The notes under the pieces: model-generated | The model's input: the letters and a program-made list of their open reading frames with translations, nothing else | What the model was told of the DNA's origin: nothing | Database searches by the model: none | Translations under genes and position numbers: made by a program | In this document: positions 42,050-50,287 of the stretch, in pieces | Layout: each line of letters opens with the position of its first letter | Position numbering within the stretch: the stretch's first letter is position 1 | Assembly: GCA_963843755.1 (NCBI GenBank) | Contig: CAWJLS010000011.1 | Location: 124,001-188,000, forward strand | DNA: 64,000 nt | Direction: 5' to 3' | DNA from: CAWJLS01 sp963843755 | GTDB taxonomy: Bacteria; Acidobacteriota; Thermoanaerobaculia; Multivoradales; DATKCC01

Positions 42050-43248
42050 GATGTCTTCTCCTTTTTGAGCACGGCGACCCCGGGCAGGTCCTTGCCGGCG
42101 AGGAGGTCGAGGGAGGCGCCGCCGCCGGTCGACACGTGGTCGATCTGGCGCAGCACGCCGGCCCGCCCCGCCGCCGCCACCGTCTCGCCGCCGCCGATCA
42201 CCGTGTAGGCCTCCACGTCGACCAGCGAGCGGGCGACCTCCTCGGTGCCGGCGTCGAACGGCGGCGTTTCGAACACCCCCATCGGTCCGTTCCAGAACAC
42301 GGTCTCGGCCCCGGCCAGCCCCTCGGCGAAGCGCTTGCGGGTCTCCGGCCCGATGTCGAGGGCCTTCATCCCGTCGGGCACGCCGTCGTCGACCGACACG
42401 GTCCGGTGCTCGGCGTCTTCGGCGATCGCCGACGCCACCACCAGGTCGCACGGCAGGACGATCCGGACGTCGGCCTTCGCGGCCTTCTCGAGCAGCGCTC
42501 CGGCCAGCTCCACCCGGTCCTCGTCGACCAGGGAGTCGGCCATGGCGACGCCGCGGGCGGCCAGGAAGGTGTTGGCGATGCCGCCGCCGATCAGCAGCCG
42601 GTCGATCCGGGGGATCAGGTTCTCCACGGTGTCGAGCTTGCCGCCGATCTTGGCGCCGCCGAGGATGGCGACGAACGGCCGCTCGGGGGCGGCCAGCAGG
42701 TGGCCGAGGGCCTCCACCTCGCGTGCCATCAGGCGGCCGGCGGCGCGGGGTGCGAGCCGCTCGGCCACGCCGACGACCGACGCGTGGGCCCGGTGGGCGG
42801 TGCCGAAGGCGTCGCCGACGAAGGCCTGGCCGAGGCGCGCCATGCCGGCGGCGAGCGCCGGGTCGTTCTCGGTCTCGCCCGGGTGGAAGCGGACGTTCTC
42901 GAGCAGGCAGACCTCGCCGTTGCCGAGCTGGGCGACCACCTTCTCCGCCTCCGGGCCGACGCAGTCCCTGGCGAAGCGCACCGGCTTGCCGAGCAGCTCC
43001 ACCAGCCGGTCCGCGACCGGGCGCAGGCTGTAGCGCGCATCCCGCTGGCCCTTCGGCCGCCCGCAGTGGGAGGCCAGGACGACCCGCCCCTTGCGCTCGA
43101 TCAGCTCGCGGATCGTCGGCAGCGCCGCCACGACCCGGGTGTCGTCCATCACCTTGCCCCCCTCCAGGGGGACGTTGAAGTCGACCCGGACGAACACCCG
43201 CGTGCCGGCGATCTCGTCCAGGTCGTCCAGGGTCCAGAGCTCGGTCAT
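42046..43248 (-). CDS. pgk: Phosphoglycerate kinase
   Basis: This 400-residue protein has RVDFNVPLEGGKV, the substrate loop SHCGRPKG, LGGAKIGGKLDTVENL, the nucleotide motif WNGPMGVFE and GGGETVAAAG. It transfers phosphate from 1,3-bisphosphoglycerate to ADP. It lies downstream of gap and is coupled to tpiA. GGAGACCGACG precedes the ATG. Confidence 0.97.
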   Translation of the reverse strand: MTELWTLDDLDEIAGTRVFVRVDFNVPLEGGKVMDDTRVVAALPTIRELIERKGRVVLASHCGRPKGQRDARYSLRPVADRLVELLGKPVRFARDCVGPEAEKVVAQLGNGEVCLLENVRFHPGETENDPALAAGMARLGQAFVGDAFGTAHRAHASVVGVAERLAPRAAGRLMAREVEALGHLLAAPERPFVAILGGAKIGGKLDTVENLIPRIDRLLIGGGIANTFLAARGVAMADSLVDEDRVELAGALLEKAAKADVRIVLPCDLVVASAIAEDAEHRTVSVDDGVPDGMKALDIGPETRKRFAEGLAGAETVFWNGPMGVFETPPFDAGTEEVARSLVDVEAYTVIGGGETVAAAGRAGVLRQIDHVSTGGGASLDLLAGKDLPGVAVLKKEKTS

Positions 43249-43362
43249 CGTCGGTCTCCTCGTCGTCGTTCGGACTCGGCTGAGGCGGCTCGCGAAGCCC
43301 GGGTCGACTCCCGCCGCTCCCGGTCTCGGGGGCGGAGGAGGGCGCCGAGACGTTCGAGGCCT

Positions 43363-44370
43363 CTAGATCTCTCGTGCGTGCAAGAAAGCGACCAGATCGG
43401 CCAGCCGGTTGGCGTAGCCCCACTCGTTGTCGTACCAGGCGACCACGCGGGCCGAGCGCTCGCCGGTGGCGCGGACCAGGGGGAGGTCGACCGTGGCGGA
43501 GAACGGGCTGTCGATGAAGTCGGTCGACACCAGCTCCTCGTCGGTGACCGCGAGGATCGCCGAGAGGTCGCCGGCGGCGGCGTCCCGGAAGGCCTGGCGC
43601 AACGCTTCGGTCGTCACCGGGCGCTCCAGCCGGGCCGCCAGGTCGATCAGCGAGCCGTCGGGCACCGGCACGCGGTAGGCCAGCCCGTCGAAGCGCCCCG
43701 TCATCTCCGGGATCACCTGGGGCAGGGCCTCGACCGCGTAGCTGGTGGTCGGGATGATGTTGGTGGCGGCGCTCCGGGCCCGCCGCGGGTCGGGGTGGGC
43801 CATGTCGACCAGGCGCTGGCTGTTGGTGTAGCAGTGTACGGCTTGCATCTGGGCGTGCTCCACGCCGAAAGAATCGAGCAGCACCCGCACCACCGGCGCG
43901 ACGCAGTTGGTGGTGCACGACGCGTTCGACACCACCCGGTGGCGCTCGGGGTCGAAGGTCCGCTCGTTGATGCCGAAGCAGAAGGTGGCGTCCACCCCGT
44001 CGGCCGTGGCCGACACCACGACGCGCGAGACGCCCTCCCGGAGGTGGGCGGCGGCCTCCCGGCGGCTGCGGAAGCGCCCCGTGGCCTCGACCACGAGCGC
44101 CGCCGGGGTCGACTGCCAGGGGATCTGCGCCGGCTCTTCGTCCCGGAAGAGCGGCACCCGGCGGCCGTCGATGCGCAGGGCGTCCGCCTCGGCCTCCACC
44201 GTGCCGGCGAAGCGGCCGTGGAGCGTGTCGTGGGCGATCAACCGGGCGAGCGTCTCCGGCCCGGCCGGGTCGTTGACCGCGACGATCTCGAGGTCGTCGC
44301 GATCACGGGCGATCCGGACGAGGGCGCGGCCGATTCGGCCGAGGCCATTGATGGCGATCGGTGCAGTCAT
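43363..44370 (-). CDS. gap: Glyceraldehyde-3-phosphate dehydrogenase
   Basis: This 335-residue protein has the NAD-binding start INGLGRIGRALVRIA, the catalytic Cys segment VVSNASCTTNCVAPV and the C-terminal SARVVAWYDNEWGYANRL. It oxidises GAP to 1,3-bisphosphoglycerate. It is first in the glycolytic run gap-pgk-tpiA-secG and divergent from tsaD. Confidence 0.97.
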   Translation of the reverse strand: MTAPIAINGLGRIGRALVRIARDRDDLEIVAVNDPAGPETLARLIAHDTLHGRFAGTVEAEADALRIDGRRVPLFRDEEPAQIPWQSTPAALVVEATGRFRSRREAAAHLREGVSRVVVSATADGVDATFCFGINERTFDPERHRVVSNASCTTNCVAPVVRVLLDSFGVEHAQMQAVHCYTNSQRLVDMAHPDPRRARSAATNIIPTTSYAVEALPQVIPEMTGRFDGLAYRVPVPDGSLIDLAARLERPVTTEALRQAFRDAAAGDLSAILAVTDEELVSTDFIDSPFSATVDLPLVRATGERSARVVAWYDNEWGYANRLADLVAFLHAREI

Positions 44371-44495
44371 GGATCTCGCTCGGTCGGTCGGGGAAGTGGC
44401 GAGGCGCCTGGCCGGGCCGGAGTGGGCGCGGCGCGGCAGAGTCTACCACCGGCGCTTCGCCCGTCGCGGCCTGACTCCACGCTACGATAGCGGCC

Positions 44496-45650
44496 ATGGC
44501 GGCCCCCGCTCCCCTGGTCCTCGGCATCGAGACCTCGTGCGACGACACGGCCTGTGCCGTGGTCGACGGGGCGGGCGGCGTGCGCGCGAGCGTCGTCTCG
44601 TCCCAGCTCGCCGCCCACCGCCCCTACGGCGGCGTGGTGCCGGAGATCGCCTCGCGGGAGCACCTGACCAACTGGCCGCCGGTCTCGGCCGCGGCGCTCG
44701 AGCGGGCCGGGGTCGGCCTGGACGGGATCGACGTGGTCGCCGCCACCCGCGGCCCGGGCCTGGTCGGCTCGCTCCTGGTCGGCCTGTCGCTGGGCAAGGC
44801 GATCGCCTACGCCCTGGACCGGCCGTTCCACGCCGTCCACCACCTGGAGGGGCACCTCTACTCCCCCTTCCTCGCCCCGCCCGCGTCCGCAACGCCGACC
44901 GAACCGGCCCCGTCCGTCCGGGCGGCCGAGCCGATCCCGGAGCGCTTCACCGGCCTGGTCGTCTCCGGCGGCCACACCAACCTCTTCGCCGTCGTGGACG
45001 GCACGGTCGACACCCTGGCGGAGACCCGGGACGACGCCATGGGCGAGTCGTTCGACAAGGTGGGCAAGCGGCTCGCCCTGCCCTACCCCCAGGGCCCGCG
45101 GGTGGACGCCCTCGCCGAGCACGGCGACGCCGGGCGATGCCCGTTCGCGGTCCCCAAGGTGCGTGCCGAGCGCCGCCCCGACCGGGTCGACGACGGCCGT
45201 CAGAGCCTCGACTTCTCCTACTCCGGGCTCAAGAGCCAGGCGCTGCTCGAGATCGAGCGTCTGGAGCGCCGGGGGGTCGCCACCCGGCCGGCGCCGGAGG
45301 TCGAAGGGGAGGAACGGCTCTTCGGTCAGGAGGTCCTCGACCTGCTCGCCGGCTTCCGGGAGGCGGCCGTCGGCCAGCTCCTCGATCGGCTGGAGCGGCT
45401 GCGGGCCGCGGGCCGCTTCGACGGCGCCGGCCGGACCCTCGCCGTCTCCGGCGGCGCCGCGGCCAACCGCCTGCTCCGCCGCCGCCTGGTGGCCTGGGCC
45501 GCCGAGGCCGGCATCGACCTGCGGCTCGTCCCGCTCGCCTACTCCGGCGACAACGCCGCCATGATCGCCCACGCCGCCCTGCTGCGCGAGCGCCGGGGCC
45601 GGCGCGACGACCCGCTTCACGCCGAGGCCGCCAGCCGCATCCCGCTCTGA
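44496..45650 (+). CDS. tsaD: tRNA N6-threonylcarbamoyladenosine transferase TsaD
   Basis: This 384-residue ASKHA-fold protein has LGIETSCDDTACAVVDG, TRGPGLVGSLLVG, the metal-binding HHLEGHLYSP, and YPQGPRVDALAEHGD. The later motif is VSGGAAANRLLRRRL, then YSGDNAAMIAHAA. It makes t6A37 in ANN-decoding tRNAs with TsaB/C/E. A TACGAT hexamer at 44483-44488 is seven bases from the ATG, so the transcript is probably leaderless. An insertion of about 15 residues rich in Pro/Ala follows the metal motif. Confidence 0.96.
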   Translation: MAAPAPLVLGIETSCDDTACAVVDGAGGVRASVVSSQLAAHRPYGGVVPEIASREHLTNWPPVSAAALERAGVGLDGIDVVAATRGPGLVGSLLVGLSLGKAIAYALDRPFHAVHHLEGHLYSPFLAPPASATPTEPAPSVRAAEPIPERFTGLVVSGGHTNLFAVVDGTVDTLAETRDDAMGESFDKVGKRLALPYPQGPRVDALAEHGDAGRCPFAVPKVRAERRPDRVDDGRQSLDFSYSGLKSQALLEIERLERRGVATRPAPEVEGEERLFGQEVLDLLAGFREAAVGQLLDRLERLRAAGRFDGAGRTLAVSGGAAANRLLRRRLVAWAAEAGIDLRLVPLAYSGDNAAMIAHAALLRERRGRRDDPLHAEAASRIPL

Positions 45651-45686
45651 TCCCACCCGCACCGCCAACCCGCACGGAGACAGCCC

Positions 45687-46391
45687 ATGCACTGGTCCAC
45701 CATCGAGCGCCACCGCCACTGGTCCGGCGAGATCTCCCACCGGCAGGAGAAGGAGGCGGCCGCGGCCCGGGTCGCCGAGCGGGTCCGCTCCGGCGACGTG
45801 ATCGGCGTCGGCTCCGGCTCCACCGCCTACCTGGCGATCCTCGCCCTGGGCGAGCGCATCGCTCGGGAAGGGCTGGCGATCACCGCCGTCCCCACCTCCC
45901 TCGAGGTCGCCCAGGTCTGTGCCGCCGTCGGCCTCGCCACCGCCGACCTGGCCGAGGTCCGCCCCGACTGGGGCTTCGACGGCGCCGACGAGGTCCACCG
46001 GCGCGGCGACGTGGTGCGCCTGATCAAGGGGCGCGGCGGTGCCATGTTCCGGGAGAAGCTGGTCATGGCGGCTCAGCGCGAGACGCTGATCCTGGTCGAC
46101 CGCTCGAAGACGGTGGAGCGCCTGGGCGAGCGCTTCCCGGTGCCGGTCGAGACCCATCCGTCGGCCGTCCACCTGGTCGAGGAGCGGCTGCGAGCGCTCG
46201 GTGCCGGCGAGATCACCCTGCGCAGCGCCGCCAGCAAGGACGGGCCGGTGATCACGGAGAACGGCAACCTGATCCTCGACGCCCGCTTCGACGACATCGC
46301 CGACCGGCTCGAGGGCGACATCGCGGCCATCCCCGGGGCCCTCGGCTCCGGCCTGTTCGTCGGCTACCCGGTCGAGATCGTCACCCCATAA
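45687..46391 (+). CDS. rpiA: Ribose-5-phosphate isomerase A
   Basis: This 234-residue protein has the RpiA motifs VIGVGSGSTAYLAILALGE, GFDGADEVHRRGDVVRLIKGRGGAMFREKLV (in parts), LVDRSKTVERLG and ITENGNLILDARF. It interconverts ribose 5-phosphate and ribulose 5-phosphate. It is co-oriented with tsaD after 36 bp. Two extra Met/Trp-containing N-terminal turns (MHWSTIERHRHW) are unusual but in frame with a good start. Confidence 0.94.
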   Translation: MHWSTIERHRHWSGEISHRQEKEAAAARVAERVRSGDVIGVGSGSTAYLAILALGERIAREGLAITAVPTSLEVAQVCAAVGLATADLAEVRPDWGFDGADEVHRRGDVVRLIKGRGGAMFREKLVMAAQRETLILVDRSKTVERLGERFPVPVETHPSAVHLVEERLRALGAGEITLRSAASKDGPVITENGNLILDARFDDIADRLEGDIAAIPGALGSGLFVGYPVEIVTP

Positions 46392-46411
46392 CCGAAGCGC
46401 CAAGCCGTTGC

Positions 46412-46441
46412 TTGGCCTCGGCCGCCTCGGACCGGTATACT
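46412..46441 (+). promoter_or_regulatory. Predicted promoter of the M15-like/LysM gene
   Basis: TTGGCC (46412-46417), 18 bp and TATACT (46436-46441) make the clearest sigma70-like promoter in this part. The ATG at 46621 is about 175 bases on, so the mRNA has a long leader. I could not match that leader to a known riboswitch. Confidence 0.5.
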
Positions 46442-46620
46442 GCCGGGCCGTCTGCTGTCGAACGGGCCGGAGCCGGGTGGTCACGTCCTCCGCGCGAGGA
46501 ACAACGGGCGCGCCGGGGCGGGACGGGGAGAGGAGTCTGCGTGCTTCGGGCCGGGCGGCGGTAATGCTGGAAATGTTGCGTTTGTGCTGATCTCTGGATC
46601 GATCTTTCTCGGGGGACTCG

Positions 46621-47430
46621 ATGACGACGAAGCTCGGCGCTCGTCCTGAGCTGCGTGCGGCCGCCTCGTGCGCGGCCACCACCTTCACCCTGCTCGCCGC
46701 CCTGGCCTCTCTGGCCGTGCTCCTGCCCGCCCGCTCCGCGGGTGCTCAGAGCCTCCGCCCCACACCCGCCTCCCTCGATCGACAGAACGCCCAGGCCCAC
46801 CGCCAGCGCTTCAGCTACCTCGAGACGCCGGCCCAGGTGCGCCGGTTCGTCGACCTGGGCTACCTGGTGCCGATCCCCGGCAACCAGGACTACACGGTCA
46901 AAGAGGGTATCCAGTTCGCCTACGCGCGGCCGGCGGTCAAGACCTTCGTCGAGCGCATCGGCCGCCGGTTCCACGCGGTCTGCGGCGAGCAACTCCTCGT
47001 CACCAGCCTCACCCGCCCCCGCTCCCAGCGCCTCCGCAACTCCTCGGTCCGCTCCGTCCACCCCACCGGCATGGCGCTCGACATCCACCTGCCGTGGAGC
47101 CGGGCCTGCCGCGGCTGGATCGAGGGCGTGCTCTACTCCCTCGAAGCCCAGGGCCTGATCGAGGCCAACCGGGAGCACCACCCGCCCCACTACCACGTGG
47201 CGGTCTTCCCGAACCCCTACCTCGCCTACGTCGCCCGGGTCGAGCGCGGCGAAGCGCCGGCCGAGGACCAGATCCACCCGGATGTGCGCCCCTACCGCGT
47301 GCAGCGTGGCGACACCCTCTGGCGGATCGCCCACAAGCACGGGGTGAGCGTCGACAAGATCAAGGCGGTCAACGCCATGGGGACCGACCGGATCCGCCCG
47401 GGCCAGATGCTGGACATCCCGGCAAGTTAG
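46621..47430 (+). CDS. Exported M15-peptidase-like (DUF5715-type) protein with LysM domain
   Basis: This 269-residue protein has a signal peptide (LLAALASLAVLLPARSAGA). Its central domain has the zinc-peptidase-like motifs SSVRSVHPTGMALDIH and HHPPHYHVAVFPNPY, the SxHxxGxAxD and HxH patterns of D-Ala-D-Ala peptidases such as VanY. The C-terminal LysM domain (YRVQRGDTLWRIAHKHGVS) binds peptidoglycan. It is probably a periplasmic cell-wall enzyme. The start is an ATG after GGGGGA. Confidence 0.85.
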   Translation: MTTKLGARPELRAAASCAATTFTLLAALASLAVLLPARSAGAQSLRPTPASLDRQNAQAHRQRFSYLETPAQVRRFVDLGYLVPIPGNQDYTVKEGIQFAYARPAVKTFVERIGRRFHAVCGEQLLVTSLTRPRSQRLRNSSVRSVHPTGMALDIHLPWSRACRGWIEGVLYSLEAQGLIEANREHHPPHYHVAVFPNPYLAYVARVERGEAPAEDQIHPDVRPYRVQRGDTLWRIAHKHGVSVDKIKAVNAMGTDRIRPGQMLDIPAS

Positions 47431-47446
47431 GGGCGAATTAGGGGTA

Positions 47447-47511
47447 GATCGAGCGCGCGGCAGCCGGGCCCGACGCGGGCCATGTCGAGCCGCGCGTCGA
47501 GCCCCCAACCG
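47447..47511 (-). repeat. Fragment of the long-stem intergenic repeat
   Basis: Read on the minus strand, this segment (GGGGGCTCGACGCGCGGCTC, then GACATGGCCCGCGTCGG) closely matches the core of the element at 57713-57776. It lies in the 219-bp spacer before the amidohydrolase gene. Only the core is present; the long terminal stems of the other copies are missing. Confidence 0.65.
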
Positions 47512-47649
47512 TCCAGTTCGCGCGGAGTCCCGGAGCCGCCCACCCCCGCCCCCGTGTCGCCCCCGTGGCGCGCGTCTCTCCTAGAATGGCTTCGCGCCGT
47601 CGACGCCGGTCGCGCCGTCGCCAGCCCACACCGACCAGACGAGGTACCC

Positions 47650-49713
47650 ATGAGATCCAGGCTTCACCCCGCCGCCCTATCCGCCCTCGCCCTGCTCGCC
47701 GCGTACCTCCTGCCGGCTCTTCCCGCACGCGCCCAGGATCCGCCTCCCCCAGCAGTGGACGCCGGGCCCGCCCACCACTGGACCGTCCTCATCCAGGACA
47801 ACCGGGCCGGGGAGATGGCCCTCGAGAGGGGCTCCGACGGCGCGGAGACCTGGACCTTCTCCTTCAACGACCGGGGCCGCGGGCCGGAGCTCACCACTCA
47901 CGTCGCCTACGGGCCCGACGCCATCCCGACCTCGATCGAGACGACCGGCCACGACTACCTGAAGGCACCGGTCGACGAGACCTTCTCGCTGAAGGGCGCC
48001 CCCGGTGGCAGCTCGGCCCACTGGTCGACCACCGACGGCGAGGGGAGCGAGACCCTCACCGCCCCGGCCTACTACCTGAGCGCCGACTCGGCCGCCCCCG
48101 AGCTGGCGCTGCTCGCCCGCGCCCTGCTCCGGACCGACGACCGGACCCTGCCGCTGCTGCCCGGCGGCACCGCCCGGCTCGCGGTCCTCGGCACGAAGAC
48201 GGTCCGCGCCGGCGACCGGGAGGAGACCCTCACCCACGTGTCGATCTCCGGCCTCGGCTTCACCCCCCAGACCGCCTGGCTCGACGCGGACGGCGACTTC
48301 TTCGCGCTCGTCACCGGCTGGCTGGTTCTGGTGCCGGACGGCTGGCACGACGCCGTCCCCACGCTTCGCGAGGCCGAGGACCGGGCGGAGAAGGACTACT
48401 TCGCCGCGCTGCCCGCGAAGCTCTCCCATCGGCCGGCGGTGCTCGCGGTCACCGGGGCGGCCCTGTTCGACCCGGCCAGCCGCGCGCTGCGGCCCGGCCA
48501 GACGGTGGTCGTCGAGGACGGCAAGGTGACCGCGGTCGGACCGGACGGCGAGGTGGGCGTGCCCGAAGGGGCCGAGCGGATCGACGCCGCCGGCAGGACC
48601 CTGCTGCCGGGCCTCTGGGACATGCACGTCCACCTCTCCGCCTCGGACGGTCTGCTCGACCTGGCCGCCGGGGTCACCACGGTGCGCGACATGGCCAATG
48701 ACGTCGACACGGTCACCGGGCTGCGCAAGGCCTGGGGCGAGCGCAGCGCCCTCGGCCCCCGGGTCGTCCTGGCCGGCATCCTCGACGGCCCGGGCAAGTA
48801 CGCCGGCCCGACCAAGGCGCTGGTCTCGACGCCGGAAGAGGTCCGCACGTGGGTCGACCGCTATGCCAGCCTCGGCTACGAGCAGATCAAGATCTACAGC
48901 TCGGTCGACCCGAAGCTGGTGCCGGTCATCGTCGCGGCGGCGAAGAAGCACGGCCTGCGGGTCAGCGGCCACATCCCCCAGGGCCTCTCCGCCTCCGAGG
49001 CGGTCGACCTGGGCTACGACGAGATCCAGCACGTCAACTTCCTGTTTTTGAACTTCTGGGCCCACGAGAAAGGGCTCGACACCCGCACGCCGGCCCGGTT
49101 CACCACCGTCGCCGAGCGCGCCGCGGGCATGGACCTCCAGTCGCCCGCGGTCCAGGCGCTCATCCACAAGCTGGCGGAGAAGAAGATCGTCATCGACCCG
49201 ACGGTCGCGGTCTTCGAGTCGATGTTCACCACCCGCCCCGGCGAGGTCCAGGCGGCCTACCAGCCGGTGGCGGACCGGCTGCCGCCCCAGGTGCGCCGGA
49301 GCCTGATCGGCGGCGGGCTCGAGCCGCCGCCCGGTCAGGAGGCGACCTACCGCGCGTCCTACCGCAAGATGCTCGACCTGATCGCCGCGTGCTACCACGC
49401 CGGGGTGCCGATCGTCGCCGGCACCGACGCCCTGGCCGGCTTCACCCTCGACCGGGAGCTCGAGCTCTACGTCGAGGCCGGCATCCCGGCGCCGGAGGTG
49501 CTCAGGATCGCCACCCTCGGCGCGGCGCAGGTCGTCGGGCTGGCGGACCAGGTGGGTTCGCTCGAGCCGGGCAAGGCGGCGGACATGATCCTGGTCGACG
49601 GCGACCCGACCAAGAACATCTCGGACATCCGCAAGGTCGACGTGGTGGTCAAGGACGGGATGGTGATGGACCCGGCCACGCTCTACCGGACGCTGGGCGT
49701 GGCGCCCCGGTAG
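47650..49713 (+). CDS. Exported amidohydrolase-family metal-dependent hydrolase
   Basis: This 687-residue protein has a signal peptide (LSALALLAAYLLPALPARAQ) and an N-terminal beta-rich region of about 280 residues without recognised family. An amidohydrolase domain follows (about 285-680): GQTVVVEDGKVTAVGPDG, the metal motif LLPGLWDMHVHLSASDG, RVSGHIPQG, IVAGTDALAGFTLDRELELYVEAG, and GSLEPGKAADMILVDGDPTKNI. It resembles prolidase/imidazolonepropionase-like secreted hydrolases of Acidobacteriota. The substrate is unknown. A TAGAAT box lies at 47581-47586. Confidence 0.88.
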   Translation: MRSRLHPAALSALALLAAYLLPALPARAQDPPPPAVDAGPAHHWTVLIQDNRAGEMALERGSDGAETWTFSFNDRGRGPELTTHVAYGPDAIPTSIETTGHDYLKAPVDETFSLKGAPGGSSAHWSTTDGEGSETLTAPAYYLSADSAAPELALLARALLRTDDRTLPLLPGGTARLAVLGTKTVRAGDREETLTHVSISGLGFTPQTAWLDADGDFFALVTGWLVLVPDGWHDAVPTLREAEDRAEKDYFAALPAKLSHRPAVLAVTGAALFDPASRALRPGQTVVVEDGKVTAVGPDGEVGVPEGAERIDAAGRTLLPGLWDMHVHLSASDGLLDLAAGVTTVRDMANDVDTVTGLRKAWGERSALGPRVVLAGILDGPGKYAGPTKALVSTPEEVRTWVDRYASLGYEQIKIYSSVDPKLVPVIVAAAKKHGLRVSGHIPQGLSASEAVDLGYDEIQHVNFLFLNFWAHEKGLDTRTPARFTTVAERAAGMDLQSPAVQALIHKLAEKKIVIDPTVAVFESMFTTRPGEVQAAYQPVADRLPPQVRRSLIGGGLEPPPGQEATYRASYRKMLDLIAACYHAGVPIVAGTDALAGFTLDRELELYVEAGIPAPEVLRIATLGAAQVVGLADQVGSLEPGKAADMILVDGDPTKNISDIRKVDVVVKDGMVMDPATLYRTLGVAPR

Positions 49714-50010
49714 GGCGGGAAGGCCGCTGAGAAGAGCGCACCGGCAAAGCGTTGCCGGGGACGGTCCGGTCTGCGCCGGCGCCTGACGAGAGCGGGCGCC
49801 GCCGCGCGTCCGATGCTGCCAACTTCGACGCCGTCGGAGCCTTCTACTCTTGCCTCGCCTGTCATCTCGGGTCGGTCGAGGTGTCAGGCCCGACACAACT
49901 CCGTGCACCGGGTTGTATGCTGCGCGTATTCTCACATTGACGGGGCGATTACTTTACTGCTAACGTAAGGTAGCCGTAGCAAGCAATAGACAACACAAGG
50001 AGGTAACCCG
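49714..50010. promoter_or_regulatory. Spacer with repeat fragment and predicted promoter
   Basis: I see no gene. GCCGCGCGTCCGATGC (about 49800-49815) matches 16 bases of the long-stem repeat at 57.7 kb. The right part is clearly AT-richer. TTGACG (49937-49942), 18 bp and TAACGT (49961-49966) could drive the next three genes. An imperfect inverted repeat (ACTTTAC, seven bases, GTAAGGT) overlaps the -10. Confidence 0.4.
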
Positions 50011-50277
50011 GTGCACCGTTCCGCGAAGCTTCGGTATGTTCCTGCTGTCGTCGCCGCAATCGTCCTGTTCTTATCGTTGTGGGTCGGTCTGGCCGATCCG
50101 GCAGATGCTTCGTGCTGGGAATGCAAGTACAAGTACTTCAACGGCGGCGGCTTCATGGACCCCTGGCTCTTCGCGTACTGCGGGTTGCACGACGGCCCCG
50201 GCGCATGGGACTGTTATGTGATCGGAGATAGTGTCTGTATCGAGTACGGTGCGTGCGAAGACTTCATCTCCGTGTGA
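50011..50277 (+). CDS. Small exported Cys-rich protein
   Basis: A GTG behind AAGGAGGT gives 88 residues. The signal peptide (VVAAIVLFLSLWVGLADPADA) is followed by a mature part of about 54 residues with six Cys (SCWECKY, AYCG, WDCY, SVCIE, GACED) and many aromatic residues. An even Cys count suggests three disulfides. No family is recognised. It is first of three co-oriented genes, with a ten-base gap to the next. The size and Cys pattern would suit a small secreted effector or ligand, which is speculation. Confidence 0.75.
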   Translation: MHRSAKLRYVPAVVAAIVLFLSLWVGLADPADASCWECKYKYFNGGGFMDPWLFAYCGLHDGPGAWDCYVIGDSVCIEYGACEDFISV

Positions 50278-50287
50278 GGGCGTCTCG

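Noticed and set aside
42136..44490. 784-codon frame antisense to pgk and gap
   Set aside because: It spans two well-identified enzymes and has no motif of its own.
49752..49940. Small frame between the amidohydrolase and the Cys-rich gene
   Set aside because: It has no ribosome site and overlaps a repeat fragment; composition is unlike a gene.
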